Shown here piece by piece: positions 6,217 to 6,316 of a stretch of DNA of 6,316 nucleotides. Source of the stretch: SHYR01 sp034406555. GTDB taxonomy: Bacteria > Chloroflexota > Dehalococcoidia > UBA2979. A program made the position numbers and the translations under genes. The first letter of the stretch is position 1, and each line of letters begins with the position of its first letter. The notes beneath the pieces are model-generated. The model was not told the DNA's origin. It saw only the letters and a list, made by a program, of their open reading frames with translations, and ran no database searches. The stretch is taken from the NCBI GenBank assembly GCA_034406555.1, contig DASCRM010000083.1, positions 1-6,316 of the forward strand, given 5' to 3'.

Positions 6217-6316
6217 TCGCGCCTCGATCTCTGCCCTGCGGCGAATGTTCTGGGCCACGATCGGGCTTGGCTCTGACGGCTGCCAGTCGCGATACGCGGT
6301 GCGGTCATCGATCGGC
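6199..6316 (-). CDS. C-terminal end of an unrecognised protein (partial)
   Basis: A minus-strand frame enters from the right edge and ends at TGA 6199-6201, giving 38 visible residues. The visible part starts PIDDRTAYRDWQPSEP and ends EIEARRGSAD. The composition (a Pro/Ser turn, then a charged helix of about 20 residues) and GC-rich third positions look like real coding. I do not recognise the family from so short a tail. It lies upstream of, and on the same strand as, the nitroreductase. The 132-bp gap makes a shared operon possible but uncertain. Confidence 0.5.
   Translation of the reverse strand, partial: PIDDRTAYRDWQPSEPSPIVAQNIRRRAEIEARRGSAD

Noticed and set aside
6066..6308. A minus-strand open frame of 80 codons ending at the nitroreductase start
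   Set aside because: The other minus frame ending at 6199 has better coding character, and this one has a basic, low-complexity composition with no good start context.
1..6316. tRNA genes, CRISPR repeats, insertion-sequence ends, attachment sites
   Set aside because: I saw no cloverleaf-like segment, regularly spaced repeat, transposase or integrase motif, or terminal inverted repeat pair.

Overview
This is a GC-rich bacterial stretch from a chromosome-like context. The gene families (an alpha/beta-hydrolase fused to a class III cyclase, a ureohydrolase, an NTF2-like/epoxide hydrolase pair, a MaoC-like protein and a nitroreductase) together with the GC-rich codon use would suit a Chloroflexota or Actinomycetota soil or marine organism. 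No ribosomal or other phylogenetic marker is present, so this placement is only inference. I see no RNA genes, CRISPR array, insertion sequence or phage genes.

Left part (1-2366). The 3' end of an unrecognised gene stops at 197. A decayed divergent gene pair follows. On the minus strand (259-1456) is an alpha/beta-hydrolase-cyclase fusion carrying two in-frame TAG codons and one frameshift. On the plus strand (about 1460-2366) is an agmatinase-type ureohydrolase with two single-base frameshifts. Both genes lack their 5' ends and meet directly at about 1456-1462. A single deletion could therefore have removed both starts and the shared promoter region, after which point lesions built up.

Middle part (2433-4847). 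Three intact plus-strand genes encode a D-2-hydroxyacid dehydrogenase, a small NTF2/SnoaL-like protein and an alpha/beta-fold epoxide hydrolase. The last two overlap by 4 nt and are almost certainly translated together.

Right part (4890-6316). Minus-strand genes converge on the epoxide hydrolase. They are a nitroreductase-family flavoprotein followed 37 bp downstream by a MaoC-like hotdog protein, probably one operon. The 3' end of another minus-strand gene enters from the right edge.

The intact genes look like scattered small-molecule catabolism or detoxification functions (2-hydroxy/2-keto acid reduction, epoxide hydrolysis, flavin-dependent reduction, enoyl-CoA-type hydration). I see no obviously new defence or mobile system. 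The most noteworthy feature is the focused decay of the divergent pair beside fully intact neighbours.
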